Source: Cladosporium sp. IMV 00045 (Eukaryota; Ascomycota; Dothideomycetes; Cladosporiales; Cladosporiaceae). From it: a DNA stretch of 16,115 nucleotides. The notes under the pieces are model-generated. The model had not been told where the DNA came from, searched no databases, and worked only from the letters and a program-made list of their open reading frames with translations. A program made the position numbers and the translations under genes. Position 1 is the first letter of the stretch. The number at the start of each line of letters is the position of its first letter. The stretch lies in the NCBI GenBank assembly GCA_001931905.2, contig MSJI02000056.1, forward strand, positions 1 through 16,115, read 5' to 3'. Of this stretch, positions 13,441 to 16,115 are shown in pieces.

Positions 13441-16115
13441 ATGCGCCCAATCGCCCGCCAAAGCGCGCGCTTGGCCAGCACCAGCACCCAGCGCATCCGA
13501 GCATCCTCCCCACGCAGCCCATACTACGCCTCTGCGACCTCTACACCCTCCCAAGCACAGTCACATCCGCAGACGCAGCAGCGACGAACCTTCCACGCCA
13601 CCCCCTCTTCCCTCGCCGAGTCAAGACCCCCCCACGGCTCGCCGGAACACCAACGCGCGCTCGAAGAGCGCCGAGCAGCCGATGAGGCGCTGAGACAGCA
13701 GCACCAGCAGCAGCAGGACCAGCATGGACTTGAAAGCGGAGCGGAGGCGCGCAGACCCGGCGCGGGAAGGCGCTCGTTGAGGCAGCGCAGGGTTGCGGAT
13801 GTGCCGCCGCCGCCGCCGGTGCCGGAGTGGTTTTTGAGGCAGAATGTGGTGCTTGTGCAGGATGGCGAGGAGGATGGCAGTGCGAGGATGGTGAGGTGTG
13901 TGGATTCCAAGACGGGGCATACGCTTTTCACTGTGCCTTTTTATCCGGGCGAGGCGCAGGAGGAGAAATCGAAGGCTGAGGCTGAGGAGGCGGGCAGGAA
14001 GGCGCAGGAGGAGCAGGCCAAGCAGGCTAGCATACCGGGGATTAGCATGCTGGGGGATAATTTTTTCCAGCAGAAGTTTGGTGGTCAGATTCCCCCTGTG
14101 CTCGAGTCGAAGGAGGATTTGCCGCTTGGGTTTAAATTCCCTCAGGCGGCGGACTTGCAGGCGTCGAAGGATCCTTTGGCCTGGACTCTGCTGGAGACGG
14201 AGGCGAGTGTGAGGGCCGCGATGGGCGCGTCGGCGCAGACGGGAGCGGCGGCTTCGTCGCACGCGGCGTCCAGGTCGGATATTCACTTGCACTGCCCGGA
14301 CTCGAATGCGCATGTTCAGATGGATTATTATGTGCGCGACCTCGCGCGGATCTTGCACGCGGACCTCATCACGCTGGACGCTAATGATATTGCGGATCTC
14401 ACGAGCGACTATGTCGGCGGAGGCAGCGACTTGCCTGGATCTTTCGGCACGCTGGCGTACGACGTTTACGATGGCGCCGTGGCGAATGGTCTTGCTATCC
14501 GTGGAGGAGGAGTGGGCGAGCAGCACGAGGCTGAGGAGGAGGATGAGGAGGGTGAAGATGATGAGGCGGTCACTCCTCAGGACTCGATGAACCTGGGGCA
14601 TTTTGGTTCGTTTGATGAGTTAAGGAAAGCTCTTGGTGACAAACGACACGATATCAACAAGGCTCTGGGCAACTTTGGTATTGCGGGAGTCAGTGTTGGT
14701 CTCCCTCAGGGTATTAACCCGTATGCCCCACCTGCTCGCCAGGAGCCCGCGCAGACCAAGAAGACCGACCCTGCGGATTATGTCACATGGGACGACGCAA
14801 GGCTTCTGGCCTTGCTGAATGGACTTTTGGATGCACCCAGCGCCGCGAAGGCTGCCAACTTGGGTCAAGGATCGCAAGAGGCGAACTCGCACTTGGAAGA
14901 TGCTGACAGTAAGACAGAAACGCCTTGGGCAGTCCGCGCAGGCAGCATGGTGGCAGGTGTAGCCAGCAAGATCGAGTTTGCCAAGTCTGCGGCATCTACT
15001 GGTGGCAAGTCAGACAACGTACCATTGATGAATCTTGACATGGTGGACCGCGAGAGTGCTCAATCAGACTTGACCAGTCAAGACAGCAGGAAGACCATCG
15101 TTCAGGTTCGTGACCTCAAACAGATCCTCGGACACAAACTGGGCGAGTCCATCATTAAGCGCCTCGTGCGGGTGGTCCAGAAGCGCAGAAGGGCGGGAGA
15201 AGAGGTCGTGATCATTGGCACAACCGCCGAGGAAGTCACTGGGCCACTCGATAGCTTGTTCGACATCAACGAGGACTCGCCGTTCCGTTTGATCGTCGTT
15301 CCTCCATTGTTCGACATGAGCGCGGCGGAACACGCTTCTTTCGAGGCGTCAGCACTTCCTCCGCCCTATCGCTCGATACACGACGCTCCATCGTATGACA
15401 GGATCGCGAGCGTCAACCTCCGTCACGTCAGCAGCATGATGCGTCGGTTGGGCCACGACTTGGATTCCAGGACTATGGAGGAGTCTTTCAGAGAGCTCAA
15501 GATGCCTGGAACGCACATTTTGAGCGAGAAGATTTTGCCTCAGGGTGAGATGCAGAGGCTTGTTTTAACTGCTATTGGACTTTCTACATCTCACGCTCAG
15601 AGCGATAGCGTCACGCCCATACACGTTGCGTTGGCCACTGCGATCCTTTCTAAGGCTGACCACGCTGTTCATTCCTGGACGTCGTTCCAGGAGGCTCAGC
15701 AGCGTAAGAACAATCCCTTCACGAAGGCTGCGCCCACCGCAGGCGGCGCAGGCGCACCTGAGAAGACGCCTGGCCAAGCTCGCATTGAGGGTATCAAGAA
15801 GAACTGCAACCAGCACGAAACAAGGTTGCTGGCTGGTGTCGTTGACCCGGCGAACATCAAGACTGGATTCAACGATGTGCATGCCTCGCCTGATTCCATC
15901 GAGGCTCTCAAGTCGATGACTACCCTATCACTGCAACGCCCAGACGCCTTCGAATACGGTGTTCTAGCCAACGACCGCCTCACCGGCCTCCTTCTCTACG
16001 GACCCCCAGGAACAGGCAAAACGCTCCTCGCCAAAGCCGTCGCGAAGGAATCCGGCGCGACGGTGCTCGAAGTGAGCGGCGCGCAAATCTACGAGAAATA
16101 CGTCGGCGAGGGCGA
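13441..16115 (+). CDS. Mitochondrial-type AAA+ ATPase, 3' end outside the window (partial)
   Basis: The frame is open from the ATG at 13441 to the window edge: 891 codons plus 2 nt, no intron needed. The N-terminus (MRPIARQSARLASTSTQRIR, then RRTFHATPSS at about 48-57) is Arg/Ser-rich without acidic residues, a good mitochondrial presequence. A long non-catalytic region of about 800 residues follows, with a Gln run (86-95), a Pro run (122-126), an Ala/Glu/Lys helix (about 170-196) and an acidic tract (363-375). The AAA core begins at about residue 845: Walker A GPPGTGKT at 854-861 and pore loop 1 KYVGEGE at 886 onward. Walker B, sensors and arginine fingers lie beyond the edge. The core resembles the Msp1/ATAD1 meiotic-clade ATPases, which extract or remodel membrane proteins, but the long N-terminal part differs from Msp1. 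The substrate is unknown. Confidence 0.85.
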   Translation, partial: MRPIARQSARLASTSTQRIRASSPRSPYYASATSTPSQAQSHPQTQQRRTFHATPSSLAESRPPHGSPEHQRALEERRAADEALRQQHQQQQDQHGLESGAEARRPGAGRRSLRQRRVADVPPPPPVPEWFLRQNVVLVQDGEEDGSARMVRCVDSKTGHTLFTVPFYPGEAQEEKSKAEAEEAGRKAQEEQAKQASIPGISMLGDNFFQQKFGGQIPPVLESKEDLPLGFKFPQAADLQASKDPLAWTLLETEASVRAAMGASAQTGAAASSHAASRSDIHLHCPDSNAHVQMDYYVRDLARILHADLITLDANDIADLTSDYVGGGSDLPGSFGTLAYDVYDGAVANGLAIRGGGVGEQHEAEEEDEEGEDDEAVTPQDSMNLGHFGSFDELRKALGDKRHDINKALGNFGIAGVSVGLPQGINPYAPPARQEPAQTKKTDPADYVTWDDARLLALLNGLLDAPSAAKAANLGQGSQEANSHLEDADSKTETPWAVRAGSMVAGVASKIEFAKSAASTGGKSDNVPLMNLDMVDRESAQSDLTSQDSRKTIVQVRDLKQILGHKLGESIIKRLVRVVQKRRRAGEEVVIIGTTAEEVTGPLDSLFDINEDSPFRLIVVPPLFDMSAAEHASFEASALPPPYRSIHDAPSYDRIASVNLRHVSSMMRRLGHDLDSRTMEESFRELKMPGTHILSEKILPQGEMQRLVLTAIGLSTSHAQSDSVTPIHVALATAILSKADHAVHSWTSFQEAQQRKNNPFTKAAPTAGGAGAPEKTPGQARIEGIKKNCNQHETRLLAGVVDPANIKTGFNDVHASPDSIEALKSMTTLSLQRPDAFEYGVLANDRLTGLLLYGPPGTGKTLLAKAVAKESGATVLEVSGAQIYEKYVGEG

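Noticed and set aside
13621..14601. 326-codon minus-strand frame opposite the AAA ATPase
   Set aside because: It is an Arg/Leu-rich shadow of GC-biased codons; the plus frame is open for 2675 nt with clear AAA motifs.

Overview
The window is nuclear DNA of a filamentous ascomycete (Pezizomycotina; Dothideomycetes is my guess, not shown). The signs are short introns with GT..CTAAC/CTGAC..AG signals, intron-poor genes 0.5-1 kb apart, CT-rich leaders before start codons, a fungus-specific DUF7053 protein, and a HacA/Hac1 gene with an IRE1-type cryptic intron. No bacterial-style operon, transposon, CRISPR array, rRNA or convincing tRNA is visible.

Layout from left to right. 1-245: a purine microsatellite and a (CT)n run. 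246-1991 (-): F-box/LRR protein. 2621-3781 (-): DUF7053 protein. 4479-5969 (+): Sod2/Nha1-type Na+/H+ antiporter, divergent from the DUF7053 gene across a 0.7 kb shared upstream region that holds three clustered GATA-type sites. 6489-7736 (-): three-exon SPOUT-family RNA methyltransferase whose first exon has only 15 coding bases; it converges on the antiporter gene. 8438-10375 (-): HX4D lysophospholipid acyltransferase with a long basic Ala/Lys/Pro-rich tail. 11419-12548 (+): HacA/Hac1, the bZIP regulator of the unfolded protein response. 13441 to the right edge (+): mitochondrial-type AAA+ ATPase, cut off just after Walker A and pore loop 1.

The most striking element lies inside the hacA gene. 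A perfect 10-bp stem carries a 7-nt loop CTGCAGC and is followed immediately by a second small hairpin with loop CTGCAGT. Cutting each loop after CTG removes exactly 20 nt (12227-12246). This joins the bZIP frame to a different downstream frame that encodes an acidic, Phe-rich C-terminus. The downstream frame has a TGA inside the 20-nt intron, so ribosomes cannot read into it from upstream on unspliced mRNA. This matches the non-spliceosomal IRE1 splicing known for fungal hacA/hac1. The gene also has a conventional 57-nt intron whose retention would not break the frame, an upstream region with four ACGTG cores, and a leader with several upstream AUGs.

The genes do not form an obvious pathway or metabolite cluster. 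The acyltransferase (ER lipid synthesis) and hacA (ER stress) are divergent neighbours and could share control, but this is only suggestive. The rest looks like ordinary housekeeping sequence.
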